32,206 nucleotides of DNA from a virus: positions 5,701 through 37,906 of the IMG/VR virus record IMGVR_UViG_3300030328_003209. One strand, written 5' to 3'. Positions 20,197 through 30,600 of this stretch are shown here, one piece after another. Position numbers and translations under genes: made by a program. The stretch's first letter is position 1; each line of letters opens with the position of its first letter. Under the pieces are notes generated by a model that searched no databases, was not told the DNA's origin, and saw only the letters and a program-made list of their open reading frames with translations.

Positions 20197-22395
20197 ATGC
20201 TACAAAAGGTTAATTTTTTACCAGGATTTAATAAACAAGTAACACCTACCGGGGCAGAAGGCCAGTGGACAGGAGGTGATTATGTTCGTTTTAGATATGG
20301 TACCCCTGAAAAACTAGGGGGTTGGGATCAATTAGGTGGTGATAATCTAACTGGAGCTGGTAGAGCGCTTCACCATTTTGATGATAACGCAGGGGTTAAA
20401 TACGCTGCGATTGGTACTAACAGAATTTTATATGTTTATTCAGGGGGTCAGTATTATGACATTCACCCTATCGACCGTACAATTACGGGTTGTGATTTTT
20501 CTACTACTTCAGGTCAACCTACTGTTACAATAACTTTTCCAACTCCTCATGGAATGTCGGAAGATGATATTGTTCTTTTAGATACAGTCACCGCGCCTCC
20601 GGGCTCAGGGTTCAATGATGCAGCTTTTGAAGATAAAAAATTTATGTCAACATCCATTCCTACAGCAACAAGTATTACCATTACGATGGATTCTAATGCA
20701 TCAGGAACCACAAACAATGTAGGAAGTTGTAGAGCTCAAACTTATTACACTGTGGGTCCCGCTCAAGAACTTGGTGGATTTGGTTATGGTACCGGTCAAT
20801 GGTCAGGAACTGCTTCGGGTCCATCTACTACTACCTTAGCCGCTAATATTACTAATACCAGCACAACTACTATTACTCTTGCCAGTTCGGCAGCTTTTCC
20901 TGCTTCAGGAGAAATTAGAGTAGGATCAGAAGATATTAGTTACACCTCTAATGATGTAGCTACAGGAGTTCTTAGTGGAGGAGCGAGAGGAGTAAACGGA
21001 ACCACACCAGCAGATAGTTCAAGTTCCCCTTCTACTCACAGTTCTGGTGATACAGTAACCAATATTTCAGACTATGTTGCTTGGGGTGAATCTTCTACAG
21101 AAGAAGTAACTCTTGAACCAGGTATGTGGGTTCTTGATAATTATGGTACTACTCTCCTGGCACTTATTTATAATAGTAAATGTTTTTCATGGGATCCAAC
21201 TGTTGCTAATCCAACTGGAGTTAGAGCCACAGTTTTATCGGGTGCACCTACAGCTTCAAGACACATGTTGGTATCACCAACAGATCGTCATTTAATTTTC
21301 TTTGGAACTGAAACTACAATTGGAACTGCTTCTACGCAGGATGATATGTTTATCCGATTCTCAGATCAAGAAAGCACAAGTGATTATACTCCTACTGCAA
21401 CCAATACAGCAGGTACTCAACGACTATCTAATGGTTCTAAAATTATGGGAGCTATACGAGGTAGGGATGCAATCTATGTTTGGACAGATACAGCCATCTT
21501 TTTAATGCGTTTCGTAGGTCAACCTTTTACCTTTTCTTTTGAACAAGTGGGAACCAACTGTGGTTTGCTTGGAAAAAATGCATGCATAGAAGTTGATGGT
21601 ACCGCTTTCTGGATGTCAGAGAATGGATTCTTTAGTTATTCTGGTCAGCTTCAATCAATGCCATGCCTTGTTGAAGATTATGTTTTTGATGATTTAAATA
21701 GTACTTCTAGAAATTTAATTACTGCTGGTCTTAATAACTTGTTTGGAGAAGTGAACTGGTTTTATTGCAGCTCTAGCTCACAAGTAGTAAATAGAGTAGT
21801 AACTTATAATTATCTAGAATCAGGAATGCTTAAAAAACCTATATGGTATACAGGTTCCTTAGCTAGAACAGCTTGGGCTGACTCTTCTATTTATGCTAAG
21901 CCCCATGCTTGTTATTACAATAGTTCTAATAATAGTTCTTTTGATGTCGTAGGTAATACGGACGGAACTACTATATACTATGAGCACGAAACAGGGACTG
22001 ATCAAGTTAATGCTGGAGGAGCAGTAACTCCTATTTTAGCTACTATAACTTCTGGTGATTTTGATATTACCCAGAAGAGAGCGGCACAAGGACAAATGCT
22101 GGGAACACCAGATCTAAGAGGAGATGGAGAATATCTAATGAAAATACGTAGATTTATTCCTGATTTTATTAATCAAACAGGAGACACCAGAATTACTTTA
22201 ATGCTTAGAGATTACCCTAATGATACCTCTGCTAGCTCTTCATTAGGTCCCTTTACAGTTACCACATCTACTGATAAAGTAGATACTAGAGCAAGAGCGA
22301 GAGCTATTGCATTAAAAGTAGAAAACACAGCAGTTTCTCAAGACTGGAAACTGGGAACATTTAGACTGGATATACAACCAGATGGGAGAAGGTAA
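20197..22395 (+). CDS. Tail hub/knob protein (P22 gp10-like), beta-rich
   Basis: This 732-residue protein starts LPGFNKQVTPTGAEGQWTGG and continues DYVRFRYGTPEKLGGWDQLG (about 28-47), an opening I associate with the P22 gp10-like tail hub of short-tailed phages. Later strands include GTNRILYVYSGGQYYDI, GLLGKNACIEVDGTAFWMSE and GEYLMKIRRFIPDF, consistent with a large propeller-like assembly. A beta module at about 211-290 is shared with two upstream virion proteins. The gene follows the oxygenase island and has its own promoter-like element. Nozzle or hub role is inferred; no catalytic motif. Confidence 0.78.
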   Translation: MLQKVNFLPGFNKQVTPTGAEGQWTGGDYVRFRYGTPEKLGGWDQLGGDNLTGAGRALHHFDDNAGVKYAAIGTNRILYVYSGGQYYDIHPIDRTITGCDFSTTSGQPTVTITFPTPHGMSEDDIVLLDTVTAPPGSGFNDAAFEDKKFMSTSIPTATSITITMDSNASGTTNNVGSCRAQTYYTVGPAQELGGFGYGTGQWSGTASGPSTTTLAANITNTSTTTITLASSAAFPASGEIRVGSEDISYTSNDVATGVLSGGARGVNGTTPADSSSSPSTHSSGDTVTNISDYVAWGESSTEEVTLEPGMWVLDNYGTTLLALIYNSKCFSWDPTVANPTGVRATVLSGAPTASRHMLVSPTDRHLIFFGTETTIGTASTQDDMFIRFSDQESTSDYTPTATNTAGTQRLSNGSKIMGAIRGRDAIYVWTDTAIFLMRFVGQPFTFSFEQVGTNCGLLGKNACIEVDGTAFWMSENGFFSYSGQLQSMPCLVEDYVFDDLNSTSRNLITAGLNNLFGEVNWFYCSSSSQVVNRVVTYNYLESGMLKKPIWYTGSLARTAWADSSIYAKPHACYYNSSNNSSFDVVGNTDGTTIYYEHETGTDQVNAGGAVTPILATITSGDFDITQKRAAQGQMLGTPDLRGDGEYLMKIRRFIPDFINQTGDTRITLMLRDYPNDTSASSSLGPFTVTTSTDKVDTRARARAIALKVENTAVSQDWKLGTFRLDIQPDGRR

Positions 22396-23423
22396 TGGCT
22401 AAAAAATCAAATGGAATAATGGATATAGCTACAGAAGGAAATAGATATCATACATTTGAAAATTATAAAAAAGGTAAAAAAGTAACTGTTCCTAAATCCT
22501 TTCAAGCAAGATCTCATTCAACACCTGTTAAGTTAGCTTACATTACAGATGCTGAAGCTAAGTTATTAAAAAAACATAAACCCGGTGTGCCTCACGAAGG
22601 ACCAATGGGTATCCCTAATTATAATGATTATGATCCTTCTGGAGGCGGATACGGAACTGCAACAGCTGGATCACAAATGAGTGGATTTGAAACTGGTAAT
22701 CCAAATGAATCGTCTAGAGCAGATGCAAGATCTTTAGGTTATAGTCCTAAAGATGTAGCCGATATTAGAGGCGGAGCATTGAGAGCTGGTGCTGGACAAA
22801 CAGTTAATCCAGGTTTATTTGGATCAAGAAATAGACCGGGTGTTAATGTTAATAGAGGTTTTAACCTAGGCACTTTAGGTCGAGGGATTATGAGTATATT
22901 TGGAGGAATACCTGGAATGATAGGTTCTGCACTATCTGCTGGCTGGGGAAAATTCTCAGGAAAAGATTTAGCTAATGCAACGGATAAATCTATTACAGAA
23001 GATCCAGATTATGCAAAAGATATAGATACAGGTTATGCAAGAACACATTTAGCTGACCTAGCTAGTAAAATGGCACCTGTTGAAACAGTTGCACCTGTAG
23101 GATATGACCAGTCTATGGATCGCGATTTTACTGAGGCACATGCTAAAGATGGTGGAAGAATTGGGTATAGAAATGCAGGACCCGTTCTTGATGAAGCCGT
23201 ACAAGAAGATTTAGGTGTTCAAGATTTTATGATAGACCAAGGAATTCCTTCTGATCAAATGGCAGAAGGGGAAATGGATGGAGCTATTTTTAATATGAGA
23301 GTAAAAGAATTAATGAAGATGGGTCTAGATTATGACGACGCCTATGATATTGCTGCACAAGAATTTCAAGATCTATTTGCTGAACAATCTGATCAAGACC
23401 AAGGAATAGCGAGTATAATATAA
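22395..23423 (+). CDS. Putative internal virion protein with GGRIGY motif
   Basis: This 342-residue protein has a basic N-terminus (MAKKSNGIMDIATEGNRYHT), a Gly/Ser/Asn-rich middle and a hydrophobic Gly-rich stretch (about 158-186, FNLGTLGRGIMSIFGGIPGM) that may be membrane-active. The C-terminal part carries KDGGRIGYRNAG (251-262), a GGRIGY signature common in marine phage virion proteins, then an acidic helical end. It starts one base inside the previous stop with GGGAGAAGG upstream. The DNA-ejection role is an inference from membrane-like segment and position. Confidence 0.72.
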   Translation: MAKKSNGIMDIATEGNRYHTFENYKKGKKVTVPKSFQARSHSTPVKLAYITDAEAKLLKKHKPGVPHEGPMGIPNYNDYDPSGGGYGTATAGSQMSGFETGNPNESSRADARSLGYSPKDVADIRGGALRAGAGQTVNPGLFGSRNRPGVNVNRGFNLGTLGRGIMSIFGGIPGMIGSALSAGWGKFSGKDLANATDKSITEDPDYAKDIDTGYARTHLADLASKMAPVETVAPVGYDQSMDRDFTEAHAKDGGRIGYRNAGPVLDEAVQEDLGVQDFMIDQGIPSDQMAEGEMDGAIFNMRVKELMKMGLDYDDAYDIAAQEFQDLFAEQSDQDQGIASII

Positions 23424-23587
23424 TGGCAAAAATTACCCAGGCGTTAACCCGTGCAAGTAAAGAGTACGATCAAAAAAATGCACAAGCTCTAATCAGAGAT
23501 TTAGATGCTATTGTCAATAAACTTAACACCTCTTTTCAAGAAGAAGTAAAACAGGAGATAGAAGCTAAAGCCTTCTTTATGGAATAA
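23423..23587 (+). CDS. Tiny helical protein
   Basis: A 54-residue frame starts with MAKITQALTRASKEYDQKNA and continues ALIRDLDAIVNKLNTSFQEE as helix. Both ends overlap neighbours (TAATG at 23421 and 23585), supporting a genuine gene. I recall similar ALTRAS...DLDxIxNKLN proteins in this position in pelagic phages, with no known function. Probably a small helical virion or assembly protein. Confidence 0.75.
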   Translation: MAKITQALTRASKEYDQKNAQALIRDLDAIVNKLNTSFQEEVKQEIEAKAFFME

Positions 23588-23922
23588 TGGCAGTAGTTAA
23601 TGAATATAAATTTGCAGGATTAAATGCCAATACAGATAACACAGAAAAGGATCCTTTTGGAACAGGTAATCCTTTAGTAAGTGAGACATATGTTATTAAA
23701 TCTATTATAGTTAAATCTGCAGGAACTCCTACACCTACAGTAACAAATAATGGTATTGTTGTTATACAAGCAGCAACATTAACAGCTAACGAAAGTAAAG
23801 AATTATTAACTCAACCGTTAATAGTACAAGGGGGAACTACCCTTACAATAAAAGCAGGTAGCGCAGACGCTTTTACATTTGGCGTCAGCTATTTAAACAT
23901 TAAAAAAGAGGTAACTACATAA
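23587..23922 (+). CDS. Small beta-sandwich hypothetical protein
   Basis: The 111 residues start MAVVNEYKFAGLNANTDNTE and alternate strands: TYVIKSIIVKSAG, NGIVVIQAATL, LIVQGGTTLTIKAG and FTFGVSYLNIKKE. This is a compact all-beta pattern, like small virion or cement proteins. It lies between tiny genes with TAATG overlaps. No catalytic residues, signal or membrane segment are visible. Function unknown. Confidence 0.78.
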   Translation: MAVVNEYKFAGLNANTDNTEKDPFGTGNPLVSETYVIKSIIVKSAGTPTPTVTNNGIVVIQAATLTANESKELLTQPLIVQGGTTLTIKAGSADAFTFGVSYLNIKKEVTT

Positions 23923-24089
23923 TGGAACTTAAACCAGCTAAAGTCACTACGACTATAACTAATAAGAACACAGGGGAAATTTATAAGACAGAAGAGGAGT
24001 GGAAATCCAAGGGAATTGACGAAAAAGACATCCGAAGAGACGTCCACGTCTTAATGCCAAAGCTTGATTTATTTGGAAAAACAAAGTAG
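23922..24089 (+). CDS. Tiny conserved protein ending MPKLDLFGKTK
   Basis: A 55-residue frame contains TGEIYKTEEEWKSKGIDE and ends DVHVLMPKLDLFGKTK. The TEEEW and MPKLDLFGKTK phrases look like a conserved tiny protein of cyanophages and pelagiphages, known to me without function. It overlaps the previous gene as TAATG and stops 21 bases before the next start. It is likely an accessory virion or assembly protein. Confidence 0.78.
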   Translation: MELKPAKVTTTITNKNTGEIYKTEEEWKSKGIDEKDIRRDVHVLMPKLDLFGKTK

Positions 24090-24110
24090 GTTGAAAATTT
24101 AGGCTAAATT

Positions 24111-25463
24111 ATGACAATATCAAGAATGCAAGAACCCAGACAACTATACGGACTAGGTAGTTTTGTTAAGAAGATAACAAAACCCATTAAGAAAGCCGTT
24201 AAAAGTCCATTAGGAAAAGCAGCTTTACTCGCAGCTGGTGCTTATTTTGCGCCTACAATGTGGGGTGGAGCAAAAGGTCTTGGAGGCTGGAAAACAGGTA
24301 TAGGGGCTTTACGTAATAAAGCATTCGGACAAACAGCTAAAAATTTTGTAATGAATAGAGACGGACCTGCTAAGGGTATGTTAGGTAATGTATTCGATTG
24401 GATGAAAGCAAACAAAGGCAAAACAGCAATGTTAGGTTTAGGTGCAGCCGGAATGGCAGCGCCTTTTTTCGCAGGTAATGTAGACGAAGAAGAAGAAGGA
24501 GATTCTTGGGAGGTTACACCTTCAAGTATTGCTAACATTAGAAACATGGCAAGGAATCAAGATCCAAGTTTAGCTTTTATGCCTAATCGAAACTATGTTC
24601 AATCTGGATATTATTTAAAAGATGGTGGAATCGCGGGCTTAGCAAACGGCGGTAATCCAGCACAAGCTCAAGCAGAACAAATGCTACGAGCTGAATATCA
24701 AAAGTATCGTAACCAAGGTGGTACGATGTCTTATCAACAATTTAAAATGGCAGTCGTACAACAGGCTCAAGGTCAAGGCCCCATGGCTCAGGGACAATCA
24801 CAAAGACCCGGGTATCAAGGTGGGGAACTCGTAATGGATGAATCTATGATGGCGGAAACTCCAACAGGAATGATGGAAGAAAATATTGAAGAAGTTCAAG
24901 GTGAACCTACTAGAGAAGAATTAGAAGTTCTTGCTAGAGAGATTTTTCAATTACGATTAGAAGAATTAGATGAAGAACAATTAATGGTTGTTTATCAAGC
25001 GGCAATGGAACAACAACCTAGAGAAGAAATGATGCAAGAACAAGATGTTCAATTTGCAGCTGGTGGCGGACTTATGGGTTCTCATGTTCCTGGATATACA
25101 ACACCTCCGGGCTACAATAGATTTGATTATCCAAGCGGAGGAGTCAGAGTAAGAAGAGCTGAAGGTGGAATCATGGATCTTGGTGGTCAAGAAAAAGATT
25201 ATAGAAACGAAGGTGGTTTTGTAGCTATCGGCGGAGAAGAAAGAGCTGACGATGTACCAGCTCGATTAAGTAAAAATGAATTTGTATTTACAGCAGATGC
25301 TGTAAGAGCTGCAGGTGATGGAAACATTGATCAAGGCGCAGAAGTAATGCAAAACATGATGGAAAATTTAGAACAAGGCGGACAGATTTCTGAAGAGTCT
25401 CAAGGACTCGGGGCTCAGGGAATGTATGATCAACAACAAATGTTACAATCAAGGATGGCATAA
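24111..25463 (+). CDS. Putative internal virion protein with GGxxxDDVPARLSxxEFV motif
   Basis: This 450-residue protein has a basic N-terminus with Ala/Gly hydrophobic stretches (about 36-47 and 104-121), a Gln/Met/Glu-rich middle and a C-terminal signature: EGGFVAIGGEERADDVPARL (367-386) then SKNEFVFTADAVRAAG. The latter resembles a widespread phage module, usually G.GTSDSIPARLS.GEFV, found near tape-measure-like or internal proteins. Two further GG phrases occur, DGGIAGLANGG (171-181) and AEGGIMDLGG (350-359). The ribosome-binding site is poor. Role is proposed as a virion/ejection protein; the repeat motif is an independent curiosity. Confidence 0.74.
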   Translation: MTISRMQEPRQLYGLGSFVKKITKPIKKAVKSPLGKAALLAAGAYFAPTMWGGAKGLGGWKTGIGALRNKAFGQTAKNFVMNRDGPAKGMLGNVFDWMKANKGKTAMLGLGAAGMAAPFFAGNVDEEEEGDSWEVTPSSIANIRNMARNQDPSLAFMPNRNYVQSGYYLKDGGIAGLANGGNPAQAQAEQMLRAEYQKYRNQGGTMSYQQFKMAVVQQAQGQGPMAQGQSQRPGYQGGELVMDESMMAETPTGMMEENIEEVQGEPTREELEVLAREIFQLRLEELDEEQLMVVYQAAMEQQPREEMMQEQDVQFAAGGGLMGSHVPGYTTPPGYNRFDYPSGGVRVRRAEGGIMDLGGQEKDYRNEGGFVAIGGEERADDVPARLSKNEFVFTADAVRAAGDGNIDQGAEVMQNMMENLEQGGQISEESQGLGAQGMYDQQQMLQSRMA

Positions 25464-26353
25464 TGGCAAACGGATTACCAGATTATTTACAAGACACAGC
25501 AAAAGATTACGCTAAACAGGCAACAGCAACTTATTCAGCACCGATAGATACAAGTAAATTTACCGGTTCACAATTTGTTGCGGGCGAAGATCCTTTACAA
25601 ACATCTGCTATTAACTTAGCAACACAAGGTGTTGGATCTTATCAACCTTATTTAACAGCCGCTCAAGCTAATCTTGGAGCAGCTGGAACAGCTGCAGCAG
25701 GACTAGGAGCATTGACAGGACCAACAGCTTATCAACCTTTCATGTCTCCATATCAACAAGATGTAATTGATGCATCAATGACAGAATTTGATAAACAATC
25801 TGACATGCGAGGACAACAATTAAGAGATGCAGCAGTAGGTGTCCCGGGTGCTTTTGGTGGTGGACGTGAAGGCGTTCAGCAAGCTGAATACCAAGCACAA
25901 TCAGATAGAGACAGAGCATTACTTCAAGCAGGATTATTACAGCAAGGCTACGGCAATGCACAACAAGCAGCTCAACAAGCTTTCGCTAACCAACAAGCAA
26001 TTGCTCAAGGTCAATTAGGATTAGGCACAGCCCAGATGGGACTATCTAATTTTCAAAGATCAGGACTCGGCGCAGACATCGGAGCACTAGGACAGATGGG
26101 TGCAATGAGACAAGGTTTAAATCAAGCTCAATTAACAGCACAACAACAAGCAGCACAAACTGCAGCTTATGAACCTTACCAAAGATTATCTCAGTATGGT
26201 CAAGGTATTACAGGATTAACTGGTGGAGTAGCCTCAGCACAGTACCAAGAACCTCAACAACAAAGTCCTTGGGCGTCAGCTTTAAGTACAGCTTTAGGAG
26301 TTGGAGGATTGTATCAAAAGATATTCCATCCTCAACCAATGTTTGGTAAGTAA
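25463..26353 (+). CDS. Gln/Ala-rich putative internal virion protein
   Basis: This 296-residue protein starts MANGLPDYLQDTAKDYAKQA. It is dominated by Ala, Gln and Gly, with repeats such as QQAAQQAFANQQAIAQGQLG (about 167-186), and probably long helices. Such composition and length are common in phage internal ejection proteins and in membrane-channel-forming proteins. The C-terminus ends LYQKIFHPQPMFGK. It is coupled to the preceding gene by TAATG. No enzyme motif is visible. Confidence 0.74.
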   Translation: MANGLPDYLQDTAKDYAKQATATYSAPIDTSKFTGSQFVAGEDPLQTSAINLATQGVGSYQPYLTAAQANLGAAGTAAAGLGALTGPTAYQPFMSPYQQDVIDASMTEFDKQSDMRGQQLRDAAVGVPGAFGGGREGVQQAEYQAQSDRDRALLQAGLLQQGYGNAQQAAQQAFANQQAIAQGQLGLGTAQMGLSNFQRSGLGADIGALGQMGAMRQGLNQAQLTAQQQAAQTAAYEPYQRLSQYGQGITGLTGGVASAQYQEPQQQSPWASALSTALGVGGLYQKIFHPQPMFGK

Positions 26354-26355
26354 TT

Positions 26356-27642
26356 ATGAGAACTTTAAAAAGACCAATGTTTAACATGGGTGGCCCTATC
26401 AAAGAGGGGATCATGCATGGAATTAGAGAACCAAAAAAACATGGTGGTCCTACTGGAACAGGATTAGTAGGTGACCAAAGATATCCTAAAACAGGCGGCA
26501 GAGAACATCATGCTTTCTTTTTACCCGCACTACCTTGGTTAGCCACTGCCCTAAGAGCCGCACCTACGGTTTATAGAGGAATGAAAGCAGCTAGAACTTT
26601 TGCTCCAGGAAAATTAGGTGCATGGGGAAGAGTAAAAGATGTTCTTGGATTTGGTGCTCCGAGATATAGAGCTACTTCTGCTACAATAAAAAGAGGTGGA
26701 CCAAGAGTGCCTGATGCACAAGGAAGTTATTCTCCTGTAACTCTTACTCCAGGTAAAGATATGGGTATACTACAGGCTTTAAAAGATCCTAAAAGATTTG
26801 GTATGTTTCTTAGAGAACGTCCTTTTACATCTTTAACAGCTCTTACACTTCCTGCGACGGCTATTGATATGGGAAGAGAACATGGACCAGGTGTAGCAAA
26901 AGGAGCATGGAATTTAACAAAAAGATATGCAGCTGGACTAATACCAGGTGATCAAAGTCATTGGTATACAGATCCACCGCCACCTACAGATGTCCCATTA
27001 AACCCTAATCTTGAAATGAATATTAAGAAGAAGAAGAAAACACAAGGGGCTGGTATAGAATTGACAGATCAACAAAGAAAAGATTTTGCTGCTAAACAAA
27101 GAGACGAAAGAGTTCAAAAATATATGGACATGATGGGTTATGACAGATCTAAAAAGACAGCGGTTGCTGATGCTCTAATTGATGCAAGTAAAATTGTAAG
27201 TGATAGAGGAACATTAGATAGAAAAAATATTACAGCTGAATTAATTAATCCAATTATTCAAGCAACAAGTAAACGTTTTGATAAACCAGAACAAATTAGA
27301 GAAGCAGTAGGTTTAATGGCAGCCAAAGCTGAAATTCAAAAAGATTTAGAAAAAGAAACCAAAGCACAAGATAGAAAACTTAAAGGATTACAAATAGAGG
27401 TTGCACAACAAAAATTAGGGACAAACTTTGAAGATGATCTAAGAGTATTAATTGCTGGTAGCAAAGACAAAGTAAATAAAAAACAACTTGAAAGATTTGC
27501 TCGTCTTACTGCAGATAAATATGGTGACAGCTTTACAGTGGTGGAAGACGCAAGTGTAATTGCGGATAAACCTGGTGTGTATATGCTAGAAGATAAAATA
27601 TTCAGAGTCGATGAAGAAGGTAATTCTAAACAAATCGTATAG
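26356..27642 (+). CDS. Putative virion protein with MFNMGGPIKEGIMHG start
   Basis: This 428-residue protein has an N-terminus MRTLKRPMFNMGGPIKEGIM, a Gly/Pro/Lys phrase I recall from marine phage virion proteins. A hydrophobic stretch (about 55-70, FFLPALPWLATALRAA) and a further region around FTSLTALTLPATAIDM are possible membrane-active helices. The C-terminal half (about 230-360) is charged and helical. No catalytic motif. Position just upstream of the 1351-residue protein suggests a shared ejection complex. The start follows the previous stop by two bases. Confidence 0.74.
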   Translation: MRTLKRPMFNMGGPIKEGIMHGIREPKKHGGPTGTGLVGDQRYPKTGGREHHAFFLPALPWLATALRAAPTVYRGMKAARTFAPGKLGAWGRVKDVLGFGAPRYRATSATIKRGGPRVPDAQGSYSPVTLTPGKDMGILQALKDPKRFGMFLRERPFTSLTALTLPATAIDMGREHGPGVAKGAWNLTKRYAAGLIPGDQSHWYTDPPPPTDVPLNPNLEMNIKKKKKTQGAGIELTDQQRKDFAAKQRDERVQKYMDMMGYDRSKKTAVADALIDASKIVSDRGTLDRKNITAELINPIIQATSKRFDKPEQIREAVGLMAAKAEIQKDLEKETKAQDRKLKGLQIEVAQQKLGTNFEDDLRVLIAGSKDKVNKKQLERFARLTADKYGDSFTVVEDASVIADKPGVYMLEDKIFRVDEEGNSKQIV

Positions 27643-27650
27643 GAGGATGA

Positions 27651-30600
27651 ATGTCAACTCTCCAAGAACAGATAGCTCAAACATACGGAAGTGGCACTGA
27701 AAACACTAATAAAGTAGGAACATTTGAATCAGTTTTATCTGGAATAGGTTCCGGTCTTATTGGTATTCCTAAAGGTTTATTTTCTTTGGGCGCAACGCTC
27801 ATGGATCTAGGGGTTAACTCAGGCAAAGCAGCTAAAGTAGAGCAATGGTTTGATGATCTCACAGATTGGGATGAAAAAGCTGAAGCAACAACAGCTGGAA
27901 AACTTACAGAAGTTTTAGTTAACATTGGTGTTCCTGGTGGTTTAGCTTTTAGACATGGAACTAAGATGGCAAATCTAGCCATGCAAGCTTCTAAAAATGG
28001 AAAATATTTAGACCTTAATAATCCTATTTTAAAGAAAGGATTAAAAGATACCTACAAGCTTACTAAAAAAGGTAAAACAAAAGAGTTTATGACAGGTGCT
28101 TTACTTGGTGGTGCAGCCGAAGGAGTATTTGTAGGGGACGTTCAAGATGTTGGAAGTTTAGGAGATCTTTTAGGAGGTCCTACCGAAATAGATAGAACTG
28201 AAGGCACCGATGCTGTTAGAGATTTATTAAACAGAATTAAGTTCGGAACTGAAGGAGCCATGTTCACAGGCTTGATCGGAGGAACGGGAGCAACAATTAG
28301 AAAATTAAGAAACAGGAACAATGAATTAGATATTGCCAACAGTAAATTAGATCGATGGATTGATAAAGTAGGATCATGGTTCAGGTCTAGAAGTGGCTGG
28401 ACACCTGAAGCATTTGCTGAGTTTAGAAAATCAAAAGGACTGGCAGGAGGTGATGCACGATTCGCTAAAACAATGTCTAGAGATATTGATAAATCTATTG
28501 ATGCCATGTATCCAAAAATGAAATCTATTATGGATAACTCGCCGACAAGTAAAGCCCGAAATGAATTTATGTCGGATGTGCAGGATGCACTTATGTCTGG
28601 AGAAGCAAGAATAAGTGACGAATTAATTGATGCTAGAGGATTAAAAGCTGGACAACCTGGGTTTGATAAAGCCACGGCAAGAACAGGTAGAGTAGACTGG
28701 GGTCCAATGGAAAAAGATAAACTTGAAAAAGTTGTTAGAAAAATGGACGAACTTTTACCTAAAGACAAAGCCGCCAAAGCTATTGCAGATCTGACTGGAA
28801 ATTTGAGCGCTATTAGAACTAAATGGGGTGGTCTCTTTGATGAATTGGGAAAATCTTTAACCCCTGATGAAATTAAAGAATTTAAACTATTGTTTGGTCA
28901 AAAATTTAAAGATTATTTAGGAAATACTTATGAGTTTATGTACAGAGATTCTTTAATCCCTTGGTTTAGATATAAACCTACTCAGGAACTTATTGATAGA
29001 GCAAAAGAAGTATTTATGGACAGTGCTAGAGAAGCCAAAAGAAAAGTACTTCCTGAAGAAGCAGAAGCCATGGTCTCTAACGTTATTAGAAGTGCGCGTA
29101 TGCCTAAAGGATTTAGAATGGATAGACCTTCGGATGCTATATTTAATATTCCTGATTTCTTTGTAAATAGAGCAATATTAAGTGAGACAACAGAGAAGGC
29201 AGGTAAGGAGGTAGGTAAAACTCTAAGAGGAAGTCAAATGATAAATATAGCACAGTTAGAACCAAAAACTAGGAAAGTATTTGAAGACCTATTAGGTAAA
29301 CAAAAAAATCCTATGCAGACTATTTTAGCAGGCACTGCTAAACTTTCTATGATTGTCAGAAGAAATGTATTCTTTAAAGATTTAATGAAAAAGAATGATG
29401 AACTTATAAGAGCTGGAAAGACTCCTATGTTTGTTCGAAGTGAAGATGAAGCATTACGTTTATATGGAGATAACTATAAACGAATAGCTCCATTAGATCC
29501 TACTGAAAGCTTACATGTAGGAACTAAAGCAAGACAATCGTATGTTAAAAAACTAAAAGATAAAGGTCAGCAACCTAAAATAACTGCTGAAGGAATGACC
29601 AATCCTTTTTCAGATCCTAATGCCCCTTTTTTTTCTACGCCCGGTATGGCTGATGCATTAGAACAAGTAGGAACAAAGATAGCTGATAGACAAATGATTG
29701 GCCAACTTTATCATAGCTTACTTCTTTATCCAAAAGCCACTTCACAAATTGCTAAAACAATTTTATCGCCTGTGACTCACATGAGAAATTTTATAAGTGC
29801 TGCAGCGTTTGCATCAGCAAATGGAATTGTTCCCTTTTCAGATAAGGAAGCTATCAAGATGGCTTACTCCGCTTTACAAACTCCTTTGAAAGGAACCGGT
29901 TTAAACAATAAACTTTACGATAGACTCTTAGAACTTGGAGTGGTGAATACTAACGTACGATTAGGAGATGTAAGTAAACTATTGGAGGACGTTAAATTTG
30001 GTGAGACCATGACCGCTAACATGGGAGGATCTCTCTTAATGAAACAACTCTCTAAAATAAAATCCGTAGGTCAAGATTTATACACAGCTGAAGATGATTT
30101 CTGGAAAATATATTCTTGGGCGGTAGAAAAAAAGAGAATGGAATCAGCTTTTAGAAGCATAGGACTTACTAAAAATCAAAATCAGACTTTTAAAAATGCT
30201 GCTGGTGAAACAATTAATTTAACTGAGGACTGGTTGGAAAGAGAAGCAGCCGACATTGTTAAAAATAATATCCCTAACTATGATTTCGTTTCAGACTTTG
30301 TTAAAGGCACACGTAAATTACCTTTAGGAAATTTCGTATCGTTCCCTGCAGAGATTGCAAGAACAGGAACGAACATTGTGGAACGAGCTTTAAGAGATAT
30401 TAATTTTGAAGTAATAGTAAATGGAAAAAAGGTTAAACCTTTTGAAGCGCTTGGTTATCAAAGATTGTTAGGTTTTGGTGCAACGGTTGCCGCAATTCCT
30501 TACGCAACAACTGAAATGTTCAAGGTACTTTATGATGTAACCGATGAAGAACAAGCAGCTATTAGAAGATACGTAGCGGATTGGTCTAAGAATTCAACTA

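Noticed and set aside
28142-28777. 211-codon antisense frame inside the 1351-residue gene
   Set aside because: Its composition follows the complement of the plus-strand gene, and it has no matching ribosome-binding site or recognisable domain.
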